A stretch of 64,000 nt of DNA from positions 992,001-1,056,000 of the forward strand of contig OV277858.1 in the NCBI GenBank assembly GCA_922989275.2. Reading direction: 5' to 3'. The DNA comes from Gari tellinella. Its lineage: Eukaryota > Mollusca > Bivalvia > Cardiida > Psammobiidae. Under the pieces are notes generated by a model. It made no database searches. It was not told the DNA's origin and was given only the letters and a program-made list of their open reading frames with translations. A program made the position numbers and the translations under genes. Below, piece by piece: positions 23,839 to 34,368 of this stretch (its first letter is position 1; every line of letters starts with the position of its first letter).

Positions 23839-24876
23839 GGTGGTTCGACAGCGGGCGGCCCGCATCTCGAGTTCCGGAAATGCTGATGACTTTCACCTGA
23901 TCTTTGCGGCACGTGCTTATAGTAGAAAATTTACATAAAAAAGTTTGATCTGCTTCAGTGTCGTCTCTGTTAGCGCAGTTGGTATGGTGATTGACTTGCA
24001 ATCCAAAGGTTCCAGGTTCGATTCCCACTCGCATCAAAACTTTTTTTTAAAATAAATTGCTCGATTTTATTGACTAGTCAATCCATAACGCAGTGATCAA
24101 AGTACAGGGTATGTTTAGTCACATAATAATGAATAATATCAGATGCAAGTATAGTCAAGTGACAACTAAATGTGTGAGGATTTATAGCATATATGACAGA
24201 TGGCAGCTTAACACAGGACAAAAGTAATGCTAAAAGATAGATCCTAAAGGAGCTTTCATGCATTACTTTTGTTATGCATTAAGCATTCACCTGCCTTTAA
24301 AGATCTACAAGCTACCGTATTCAATGGTCCCTTATTTCAGGTTTGACTTATGGTATTATTTAGAGCTGACGGCATTTTAAAGTTGAACTCAAGGGAGGTT
24401 ACTCGTTTTGTAATAACATTTTGTCAGAATTTCTGGAAATCATGTATAAAATGTAAATTCCACTGTAGATTTTCATAAAAATTTTGCGACTAGTAGAACT
24501 AAGTAATATCTATCTAATAAAAGTAAAATTAGTGTATGTTAAACAGCTAGATTTTTTGTAATTTGAGATTTAGTGACATTTTCAGAATTTGACTTTTTTA
24601 AAATATTGATATTTCCATAAAATATGTCATGGAATATTTTTGTTTGCACAATATCTTATAGTCTCTGTACAGTTTACTTGAATGTACAGAAATTATTGAG
24701 TTATATAAGTTTATAAAGAAAATATTCCCGTTTATCAAAAATTGAGCTTTTTTCGACAAAAAACGGTACTGTAATATTTTTCTATTTTAACTATTTTTAC
24801 CCCCGATATGGTATATTTCAATTTAATCAAGATTTCAAAGATTTCTGACACGGAATAAGCTGACCCGCGAACCACC
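23839..24876. mobile_element. TTAA element carrying a tRNA-like segment, copy 1 (1038 bp)
   Basis: The element starts GGTGGTTCG and ends CGAACCACC, flanked by TTAA on both sides (23835-23838, 24877-24880). About 120 bases in lies a tRNA-like stretch (about 23962-24036): A-box-like TTAGCGCAGTTGG, an anticodon-loop-like CTTGCAA and a B-box GGTTCGATTCC. A GCAGCTTAACACAGGAC hairpin-like region follows near 24205-24290. No transposase is encoded. A paralogous empty TTAA exists at 22577-22580. Two relatives lie at 41179 and 47716. Confidence 0.85.
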
Positions 24877-25504
24877 TTAAAGTCACCTGTAGCGCGTTCA
24901 AGTACCGTATCGGAGAACGGCAACGTTAACCGATGCAAACAACCCTTATAGTACGACATCTAACGGTCTCCAATGCTCTTCAATAATAACTCATTGCGCC
25001 CCCAAGTTTATTTACTTTTCAAGGGTACGAACGAACTATTTACGAATCGGAATAACACACGCAAAAGTGTACAAATCAACTGAAATGCATCAATTTTACC
25101 GCATATAAAAATAAGATTTAGCTGCTTAGATGTAAGCTGCTTTGTTTGATACATTAAGTATCGGAAAATGTTGGTTTATTGATGAGAAATTAACACGGGA
25201 CTGTTCGCTGTATTTACAAACTAATTTGGTCGCCGTTTTGTTTTTCTCGTTAGCGGTGGCTCACTACCTCTGAGACCGTTCGTGCCGTTCGCAATCGATA
25301 TCGTGCAAACGGTCGTTTTAGTTAAATTGTTATCGTTTTGATGCAATCGATACGGTAACTGAACGCGCTAAAGGTGTCGCATGAATCATACGCGACAAAA
25401 CACGATAAAACGCAACTACTTGATAAAATGCAATGTAGATTTAATACAGTGAAGAAGACTTTATTCTTTCCCCCAAAAAATGGGTTTACGCTAACATTAT
25501 TATT

Positions 25505-25570
25505 TGCAAACAGTTTTGAGCTTGATCAGACGCCGGGAAACCCGGCGTCTGATCAGGCTCAAAACTGTTG
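25505..25570. repeat. GACGCC-family hairpin
   Basis: GCAAACAGTTTTGAGC and GCTCAAAACTG arms enclose TTGATCAGACGCCGGG / CCCGGCGTCTGATCA around a 2-3 base loop. Confidence 0.75.
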
Positions 25571-25881
25571 GTCGCTCAGGTTAAAAAAGATGGATAGAAA
25601 ATCTAATTTAAAAAAATTTTGTCATTTCCTACATTTAAGTGATTTGCGTTTGCCCTTCGTTTGTCTGTAAACGGGGAAGAATAACGTCTTATCCAGTGTA
25701 CATGAAATCTTTTTGAACATGTATAATATCTACGATTATACGAATCAAAATGTCAGTTTACAATTTAATCAGATAAATCAAGGCCAAATCTTGGATTGTG
25801 ACAACCATGACGACATTGGGCATTCAACAGGGGTGACAGTGTTTTAACTTTTTCGCTGCCAAGTTGTATCGTCTGCTTTAA

Positions 25882-26090
25882 CCCTCTTATCGCCAAAATA
25901 TCATCTGCTTTGGAAGTGTCGTCTGCAATATTTTTAAAGTCAGCTTAAGGGCTGTTTTGACTCAAAGAATGTCGATACGAGTGTCAAACAATTTGGATCT
26001 AAACCAGACGCCGCGTTACGCGGCGTCTGATTAGGATCAAAACTATTTGCAAAGTCCCCTTTTGGTGCCAAGGGCAGTGAAATAGTTACT
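25882..26090. repeat. Decayed TTAA-type hairpin MITE
   Basis: TTAA (25878-25881) precedes CCCTCTTATCGCC, and the core near 26005-26030 reads CAGACGCCGCG / CGCGGCGTCTG. The right end was not found cleanly; ...GGGCAGTGAAATAG near 26078 may be its trace. Confidence 0.5.
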
Positions 26091-26111
26091 CCTTGTCATG
26101 CTGAATTGTAG

Positions 26112-26303
26112 TACTGTCGAACTTCGATATCTCGAACTCGCTTAATTCGAACTATCCGATTTGTCGACACATGAATTGCATTATTTTATGCTCGATTAAG
26201 TCGAACATACCCATATTTCAAAGTCAAAACTTTGAAAAAAAGTTAACTTTGAAATACGGGTATGTTCGACATAATCGAGTACGAGATATCGAAGTTTAAC
26301 TGT
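26112..26303. mobile_element. TIR hairpin with TACTGT ends (about 190 bp)
   Basis: The left end TACTGTCGAACTTCGATATC matches the complement of the right end near 26280-26303 with few mismatches. The symmetry continues to a centre around AAAACTTTG at 26226. TA at both tips suggests a Tc1/mariner or pogo-type MITE. Confidence 0.65.
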
Positions 26304-27540
26304 ATATTTTAGATGTGTCGTCTGCGAAAAAGTCAATTCAAAGTTATTTAAGCTGGAGAAAATTTGAATATGAGTGCCAAACAAAATATATAATAGCACA
26401 TAATTGCAATGAACAGTAATATTACAGTGGAACCTCTCCAAACTGGAACCTCTAAATACCGGAATTCTCTCTAAACCGGACAAAATCGTAGGTCCCGTTT
26501 ACAAACTCATTACACCATAAAAACGCCTTTCTACGTCTTTAGTTTATTCATACACAGAATAAACTACTTTGAAACTTTAGAGCTTTATTGAAATATATCT
26601 GTATAAGGTCCACTACCGTGGACAGCATTAACATTTATACAAATAGAAAACATACATATCAATAGGGAGGTCATTAGTAGTTGGGAATACGCAAATTCTT
26701 TTGAAATTTTTATAATTTATAATAAAGCCTAAATAAAAATTATTCTTTTGAATTAACAGATGTTAACCAAATGTCGATCCATAGATAGTCATATATATCG
26801 CCTGACAGTTTAGATCGTGATCAGGTCCTAGGTAACTCGGCCTCTGATCATAGTCTATGCTGCCTCGAACTTCACTCTTTCAATTTGTATATTGATTTGT
26901 CATAATAATTAACAAGAAGTATCGAGGTTACATGGAACAAGAAAGCATACAGGTATTTACCAAACTCTACCAAATAGGGTGAAGAAATAAAATACTTGGT
27001 TCATTATTGCAAACAGTTATGCTGGGATACCCATGTGATAAGCTTCTCCAGTTAGACGAAATTTGGAGAAGAAATACAGGTACACGCAGCAGTCTACTAG
27101 CTAAGAGTAGTATATGCGAATATATAATTATGTTTACCAATTTCTCCAACGAAACAAAATTTGGAGATACATATTAGATACGAGTATATAAATACCTAAA
27201 CCACTGGCACAAGCATACATACAAACTAAGTAACTTACTACAAATAAATACCCACTAGAATACTGACCAGTCAGAAAGGGGCCCACAAAAGGAGTCAGGG
27301 GGAGAAAGGCACAAGAGAACATGCAAAGATCAGCATATAGTATTACTGATCGAAACATATTGAAAACAGTCGAATGAAAATCCATAAAGAGGTAAAGGAG
27401 ATATGGAGTGGTACTTAACTTATTACCAACATGGCCAGGATGAAGAACATGCAAACAGTGTCCATAAATTTGGCTATAATAGGATAAAACTGTTCCTGTT
27501 ACAGAGATGACTGGGCTAAAATAAGGCTGAAGCAGCACAT
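26304..27540. other. Non-coding stretch with pogo-like end
   Basis: CAGTGGAACCTCTCCAAACTGG at about 26426 resembles a pogo-type terminal repeat, but no matching right end was assigned. A divergent palindrome lies near 26815-26860 (GATCAGGTCC ... GGCCTCTGATCA). Otherwise nothing was recognised. Confidence 0.4.
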
Positions 27541-27544
27541 ATTG

Positions 27545-28168
27545 AATCATTCAATGGCAATAACTCAAACATGCCTTGTGCGATTTGGGAAGTTATCAAA
27601 CTATAGCCATTTTGTAATAATTCAAGGGCAATAACTCCGATATTCCTCATGTGATTTGAGTAGTTATCATACCTGACCTATATTTTATACCAATAAATAT
27701 TTTCAGTAAGTTTGGTGAAGATCAGATAAAAAGTGTTTGTGTAAGAGAGCATACAAGGCTTAAACTGTCATATTTTAATAATTCAAGGGCAATAACTCTG
27801 GCATGCCTCGTGCGATTTAGGTAGTTATCGAACTTGGCCAGGATTTTATACAAATACACATTGTCAGCAAGTTTGGTGAAAATCAGATTAAAACTGTGTG
27901 TGTTAGAAAGCGGACAAGGCTGAAACAGCCATTGTTAATAGTTCAAGGGCAGTAACCCCAACATGCCTTATGCGATGTGGGTAGTTATCAAACTTGGCCC
28001 AGACGTTATACCAATACACATTTTCAGAAAGTTTGGTGAACATTGGATAAAAACTATTTGAGTTAGAGAGCGGACAAAAAAAGTGTGACAGACGGACGGA
28101 CTGACTGACGGACAGACCGACAGAAAGGGCGATTACTATAGGGCACCCATCTCTCGGTGGTGCCCTAA
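27545..28168. mobile_element. Pearl/Helentron-like element with about 160-bp core repeats
   Basis: Units starting near 27621, 27782 and 27941 share TTCAAGGGCAATAACTC, TGCGATTTGGGTAGTTATC and TTTTCAGTAAGTTTGGTGAA at a period of about 160 bases, with a partial unit before them. The right end is GACGGACGGACTG..., then a stem GGGCACC / GGTGCCC around ATCTCTC, then CTAATTA. The plan equals that of the 13.7-kb element, with unrelated repeat sequence. Confidence 0.6.
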
Positions 28169-28355
28169 TTAGTTCCAATTTATACAGTCCAACAGATGAT
28201 AGCTTAAAGCAGGTCTAAAGTAAAGCAGAATGCTTAGAGGGTTAGCTCTATCCCTTTCTAGAAAACATACTATGGGCTATTGGGTTAAGACGCCTATGAT
28301 CTGGAATCCCGTCTAAACCAGACATTTATGTTGTCCCCCACACATGTCCGGTTAA

Positions 28356-28600
28356 CCCTTTCCCCCATAGAAGCAATTTTTAGCACATTTAATTTATTCC
28401 TCCGCTGAAGAAAATAGTTCCAGTCTATACCCTCATGAACAATTACAATAACAAATATTTTTATATAGCCTAGCAGATGATAGTTTAAAGCAGGCTGAAA
28501 GTAAAGCAGAATGTGCCTTAAGGCACATTCTGCTTTACTTTCAACCTGCTTTAAGTGATCACCTGTATCTAACGTTATAAACGGGTTATTGGGTAAAGGG
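28356..28600. mobile_element. TTAA-flanked hairpin MITE, 'AAAGCAG' family (245 bp)
   Basis: TTAA stands at 28352-28355 and 28601-28604; the tips are CCCTTTCCCC and GGGTAAAGGG. The core is a long perfect stem (AGCAGGCTGAAAGTAAAGC..., near 28488-28550) centred on TTAA. Length and plan equal the copy at 22234. Confidence 0.85.
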
Positions 28601-28848
28601 TTAAGAAGGGTTTCACTATATTAGTATTATTATACCAAATTATATATAGCGCTCTGTTCACACAGGAGTTGGTCGCTCGAAAGCGCCTCACATGAACTAA
28701 TAAAAACATCGGCTTTTGGCACATAAATGAACTGAAGTCCAAATTTAACACTTACATTATATACAGTTTACATTCAATGATGTGCGGTTGAAATCTAAGT
28801 GCGAGCTTTGGAATAACATTTTGGAAAGCAAACAGCAGAATTCAGAAA

Positions 28849-30795
28849 GGTAGTGACTAGGGGTACGTGACCGTACCTCTAATATTAGAAATTAGCGGTA
28901 CGGTCACGTACCCCTAGCGAGTCCTGTGAGGGTCGACTAGGGGTACGTGAGTCATTTAAACTATGTAGCAACACATTATTTTGCCTGTAGATACGTTTTA
29001 ATGATGGTAATATTACTAATCTCTCATGTTTACCTTATTTTGGGGATATTTAATGGAGAAAAACAAAGAAACTTCGACAAATATTCTCCACCCAAACTTG
29101 TTTTCACCGCAGGAATAAGAATAGAAGTATTCCGCATATAGGGTATAGTGTTAAATATCGTGAGATAGGCTACGCCCGATATCTGAAATCCGTCCCCAAT
29201 GTTTTTTTCTTCTTTGTCTTATAAATTTGATTCAAATGTAACTTATAATTATATAATAGGCGTGTACGAAATTACTGCCGTTGTTGCTATCTAACTTAGC
29301 GTTGAATATAAATTGAAAGTGGTAGATCGAAAAATATAGAAGGTAGTGACTAGGGGTACGTGACCGTGCCTCTAATATTAGAAATTAGCGGTACGGTCAC
29401 GTACCCCTAGCGAGTCCTGTGAGGGTTGACTAGGGGTACGTGAATCATTTAAAACTATGTAGCAACACATGATTTTGCCTGCAGATACGTTTTAATGATG
29501 GATATATTACTAATCTCTCATGTTTACCTTATTTTGGGGATATTTAATGGAGAAAAACGAAGAAACTTCGAGAAATATTCTCCACCCAAACTTGTTTTCA
29601 CCGCAGGGATAAGAATAGAAGTATTCCGCATATAGGGCATACTGTTAAATATACGCCCGATATCTGAAATCCGTCCCCAATGTTTGTTTTCTTCTTTTTC
29701 TTATAAATTTGATTCAAATGTAACTTATAATTATATAATAGGCGTGTTCGAAACTACTGCCGTTGTTGCTATCTTGATAACTTAGCGTTGAATATAAATT
29801 GAAAGTGGTAGATCTAAGAATATAGAAACTAGCGAAACTTCGGCTGTCATCGGGTATCGATTCATGCAAGAAGTTTGCTGGTTAAAGACAGACCTGTGAC
29901 AAAAATCACCTTGAAAACACGTTTGACAATAGATCGCAATTAAACAGTGCAGTAATTCTAAACAAATCTGGTATTGGAGAATTATACATGCTTGTAAAAA
30001 TGTGTCTATACGTTCTTTAAATTCAAAGATATAGTTTTCGCTGCCGTGAAAAAATTGCCGATTGGAAATTTTTTGTTGATGAAGTTTCTTTCATTTTCTG
30101 CGTTAAACAGTCATATTTAAGGTAGAAATGATATATTATTAACATTAACATCGATATTAAGGTATCTGCGGACAAAATAAAGTGTTGCGTTATAGTGTTT
30201 TTGACTCACGTACCCCTAGTCAACCCTCACAGGGCTCGCTAGGGGTACGTGACCGTACCGCTAATTTCAGATATTAGAGGTACGGTCACGTACCCCTAGT
30301 CACTACCAAAATAGAAACTAGCGAAACTTCGGCTGTCATCGGGTATCGATTCATGCAAGAAGTTTGCTGGTTAAAGACAGACCTGTGACAAAAATCACCT
30401 TGAAAACACGTTTGACAATAGATCGCAATTAAACAGTGCAGTAATTCTAAACAAAGCTGGTATTGGAGAATTATACATGCTTGTAAAAATGTGTCTATAC
30501 GTTCTTTAAATTCAAAGATATAGTTTTCGCTGCCGTGAACAAATTGCCGATTGGAAATTTGTTGTTGATGAAGTTTCTTTCATTTTCTGCGTTAAACAGT
30601 CATATTTAAGGTAGAAATGATATATTATTAACATTAACATCGATATTAAGGTATCTGCGGACAAAATAAAGTGTTCCGTTATAGTGTTTTTGACTCACGT
30701 ACCCCTAGGCAACCCTCACAGGGCTCGCTAGGGGTACGTGACCGTACAGCTAATTCAAATATTAGAGGTACGGTCACGTACCCCTAGTCACTACC
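28849..30795. mobile_element. Outer copy of a CTAGGGG-type foldback element, interrupted by itself
   Basis: The left tip GGTAGTGACTAGGGGTACG is answered by its complement at the right tip. The flanks are ATTCAGAAA (28840-28848) and TTTCAGAAA (30796-30804), a 9-bp duplication with one mismatch. Each end carries three copies of CTAGGGGTACGTGA, two of them forming a hairpin of about 20 bp per arm. Without the inner copy at 29342-30307 and its extra 9 bases the element measures about 972 bp. No protein is encoded; TIRs with 9-base duplications suggest a Mutator-like group. Confidence 0.85.
29342..30307. mobile_element. Inner copy of the CTAGGGG-type element (966 bp)
   Basis: It has the same terminal hairpins as the outer copy and is flanked by AATATAGAA (29333-29341) and AAAATAGAA (30308-30316). 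The inner copy itself carries the uninterrupted site (AAGAATATAGAAACTAG near 29816-29832), showing the sequence before insertion. Left and right halves are close duplicates of the outer halves with few substitutions, so both insertions are young and close in age. Confidence 0.9.
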
Positions 30796-31297
30796 TTTCA
30801 GAAAAATAATTATTTAAGAAATAAAAAATAAAAAATTTATACCAGTGTTTTATCGTGGTAACAAAACACGGGTAGGAGTTGAGATGCGTAGTGTTTTATT
30901 GCACGATAAAATACTGGTATTAATTTATTATTTCGATTTTAACACTTCAATTTAATCAGGTTTACCACAATTTGCACCGACGCAACGGCGCTACATTTCT
31001 AGGCGTACACATTTTTTTCGAAGCCATATGACGTCACGTTAAGACGTTATAGCGCGTGAGTGTTTTATTGAGAATTTAAACACAGATACGTTCCTTGTTT
31101 GTTTAGATAGAGACGTGCGCGAAGTGTGTTAGAATCATCAACAGAGAACTGTGATCTTAGGGAGAAATGAGGGGAAGTTAATTATTTGTTTCGGTAGTTA
31201 TTATTTTAATTCTACTTGGTAAGTACGTTTTAATCATGTTTAAATACATTTATCACATAACTTGCGTTCTTGGAGTGGAATAAAGCCATTATATAAA

Positions 31298-31455
31298 TAG
31301 AGGATCTTACATGAGTGCTCATTAATGACCACTTTTAATAAACGAGTTGACTAAAATAATATGACGCGAGCCTTGGCGAGCGTTATATTTATTTTTGTCA
31401 ATGAGTTTATTAAAATATGATAAATAATGAGCACGAATGTTAGATTCTATTTATC
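31298..31455. repeat. Imperfect palindromic element, second copy
   Basis: TCTTACATGAGTGCTCATTAATG and its counterpart AATAATGAGCACGAATGTTAGA form inverted ends, and AATAAACGAGTTGAC pairs with GTCAATGAGTTTATT inside. It is related to 16620-16780. Confidence 0.6.
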
Positions 31456-31689
31456 ACATAAACATTTTAAAACCCTTTTAAGTCGACTGTAATCATTGTT
31501 TGTAGCCTCTCCGCCATATGTATTTCCCGCCAAAAGTTGACGTTGTTTACGGTTACGTCATGACAAATGACGTCAGTTGGCGTCCCGCGCCATGAAGCGC
31601 TTGTGGACGAAGGTTGGGCCGGACCCCAAATATTGATATTTCACTATCATTTATTGAATGGTTTTATTACACTGCCAGAGAGGTGTGTG

Positions 31690-33530
31690 AAGTTTGCACG
31701 ACATTCGACAATTCGACAATTCGACATTCGACCTATCACAAGTGAAAGGTCGAACAGCTGTCGAATTTCGACTTTCGACATTTAAGCTTTCACATAATGT
31801 AACAAATTTTGTCGATCGACAAGTCAGTTTTGCCCTAATGTCGAAATATTGTCGAAATTCGACTTTCGACATTCAACAATTTCTTATAACACATTACTTT
31901 TTCGAACTGATGTCGAATTTCGACGTTCGACACTTATACAAAGTCGGAAAATTGTCGAACTAGGGTCAAATTTCGACGTTCGACAAACCGCAAGTAGGGA
32001 AAAAGTCGAAATATTGTCGAATTTCGACGTTCGACATTCAACATTTTCAAAACACATTACTCTGTCGAACTGATGTCGAATTTCGACGTTCGACACTTAT
32101 ACAAAGTCGGGAAATTGTCGAACAAGAGTCAAATTTCGACGTTCGACAAACCGCAAGTAAGGGAAAAAGTCGAAATATTGTCGAAATTCGACGTTCGACA
32201 TTCAACAATATCTTAAACACATTACTTTGTCGAACTGATGTCGAATTTCGACATTCGACAAGCAGCAAGTAAAGGAAAAAGTCGAAATATTGTCGAAATT
32301 TGACGTTCGACATTCAACAATTTCTTGAACACGTTACTTGGCCGAACTGATGTCGAATTTCGACGTTCGACACTTATACAAAGTCGGGAAATTGTCGAAC
32401 TGTGGTCGAATTTCGACGTTCGACAATCTGCAAGTAAAGGCAAAAGTCGAAATATTGTCGAAATTCGACGTTCGACATTCAACAATTTCTTAAACACATT
32501 ACTTGGTCGAACTGATGTCGAATTTCGACGTTCGACACTTATACAAAGTCGGGAAATTGTCGAACTATGGTCGAATATCGACGCTCGACAATCTGCAAGT
32601 AAGGGGAAAAGTCGAAATATTGTCGAAATTCGACGTTCGACATTCAACAATTTCTTAAACACATTATTTTGTCGAACTCATGTCAAATTTCGACGTTCGA
32701 CACTTATACAAAGTCGGGAAATTGTCGGACTAGGGTCGAATTTCGATGTTCGACAAACTGCAAGTAAGGGAAAAAGTCGAAATATTGTCGAAATTCGACG
32801 TTCGACATTCAATATTTTCAAAACACATTACTCTGTCGAACTGATGTCGAATTTCGACGTTCGACACATATACAACGTTGGGAAATTGTCGAACTTGGGT
32901 TGAATTTCGACGTTCGACAAACCGCAAGTAGGGAAAGAGTCGAACTATTGTCGAAATTCGACGTTCGACATTCAAAATTTCTTAAACAGATAACTTTGTC
33001 GAACTCATGTCGAATTTCGACACTTATACAAAGTCGGGAAATTGCCGAACTAGGGTCCAATTTCGACGTTCGACAAACTGAAAGTAAGGGAAAAAGTCGA
33101 AATATTGTCGAAATTCGACGTTCGACATTTAAAAATTTCTGAAACATATTACTTTGTGGAACTCATGTCGAATTTCGACGTTCGACACTTATACAAAGTC
33201 AGGAAATTGTCGAACTAGGGTCGAATTTCGACGTTCGACAAACTGCAAGTAAAGCAAAAAGTCGAAATATTGTCAAAATTCGACGTTCGACATTCAAGAT
33301 TTCTTAAACACATTCCCTCTCTTTAACATATGTCGAATTTCGACGTTCGACAAATTGCCGGCCCCGAGAAAAGTCGAAATATTGTTGAAATTCGACGTTC
33401 CATTTAGACAATTGTTAAACACATTCACATGTCAACGTATAGTCTACTTTCGACGTTCGACAAGTGGCCTGGCAGGGAAAAAGTCAAAATATTGTCGAAT
33501 TTCGACATTTCAACAATTCCTGTAATAACG
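31690..33530. repeat. TCGA-rich satellite with a 55-bp monomer and 165-bp higher-order unit
   Basis: A near-palindromic core (TCGAATTTCGACGTTCGAC) recurs about every 55 bases. Three spacer types follow it in order: A (TTCAACAATTTCTTAAACAC), B (CTTATACAAAGTCGGGAAA) and C (CTGCAAGTAAGGGAAAAAGTC). Counting type C marks near 32002, 32167, 32281, 32446, 32611, 32776, 32938, 33091, 33259, 33373 and 33482 gives a period of about 165. The exceptions are about 110-114, where spacer B is missing. The edges are more degenerate. Open frames on both strands (up to 192 codons) arise because the repeat lacks stops and is nearly symmetrical; they are not genes. Confidence 0.9.
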
Positions 33531-34360
33531 CAAAACGTGTGATGTTCAGTCTTCCAAGACATAGGTGCATACTCAGATAAACAAGGTATATGTTCATCTT
33601 GAAACAGAAGTATAGAAGAAGCTGGTGTAAAGCTTATACGTTACCGAGATTGATTAAAACTTTTTCCAATGTTAAACCGTAGGACTTCGTATAAGAGTGA
33701 ATAAACTGAACAAATAAACAATTTCTCTATCATTTCAACACCAAAACCCCATAGTGACACCACCAATCTAGTGATTAGTGAAACCAGTGGATTTCAGGCA
33801 ACCAAAAGAACTCCATTCTTGCTATAAAAGACATAGATACCACACAACTGCATACCGTTCATTCAACAGAAACAAACTATAATTATATTTCAAGCTATAA
33901 AACTGTTTGATTCGTCTTCTGCTGAATATTCATTATCTGCATCTATTACACTGGCTAATGCTATATAAGATTAGGGCCAAACGTGCAGACTCCTGTCATA
34001 TCCAGATTTATGAGACAAAACAGTGCAGTTCCCGACCAGGCAGCTCCTGTAGGAGACGATTGATCTGGGTCTACACTATTTTCTAGATTCATATAAATCA
34101 GAAGCAGGAGAATGATCAAACAAAGCTTACATGTGCAGTTATTAAGTATTGTATCATACAGCATATATCAGGTAAACCAGTATTGCAAGTCACATAAGGG
34201 TAGTATACATATACAGTTTTCCAATTTTGATTTCTAAAACTTACAGGTATGAGAGGAAAATTAAAAACATTAAAAAGCTTTACAAAATAGGGAGAGAGGA
34301 AAGAAAAAAAAACATAAACAAAAAAGGAAGAAAAGAGAGGAAAGAGATTTAGAAAATCAA
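33531..34360. other. Non-coding stretch with one decayed hairpin
   Basis: Around 34012-34082, CAGTGCAGTTCCCGACCAGG ... GATCTGGGTCTACACT resembles the hairpin at 10.3 kb in decayed form. A purine-rich tract covers about 34250-34350. Nothing else was recognised. Confidence 0.45.
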
Positions 34361-34368
34361 GGTACGAG

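Noticed and set aside
23962..24036. Functional tRNA gene
   Set aside because: A and B boxes are good, but the anticodon stem pairs poorly and no convincing acceptor stem was found; the segment is part of a transposable element present in three copies.
27134..27550. 138-codon minus-strand ORF with hydrophobic stretches
   Set aside because: No family resemblance, no splice or operon context, and it abuts a pearl-like repeat; length alone is within chance for this region.
31690..33530. Regularly spaced near-palindromic repeats resembling a CRISPR array, and overlapping ORFs of up to 192 codons on both strands
   Set aside because: Spacers are themselves repeated in an A-B-C order, there are no cas genes and the setting is eukaryotic. 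The ORFs arise from a stop-poor, nearly symmetrical satellite.
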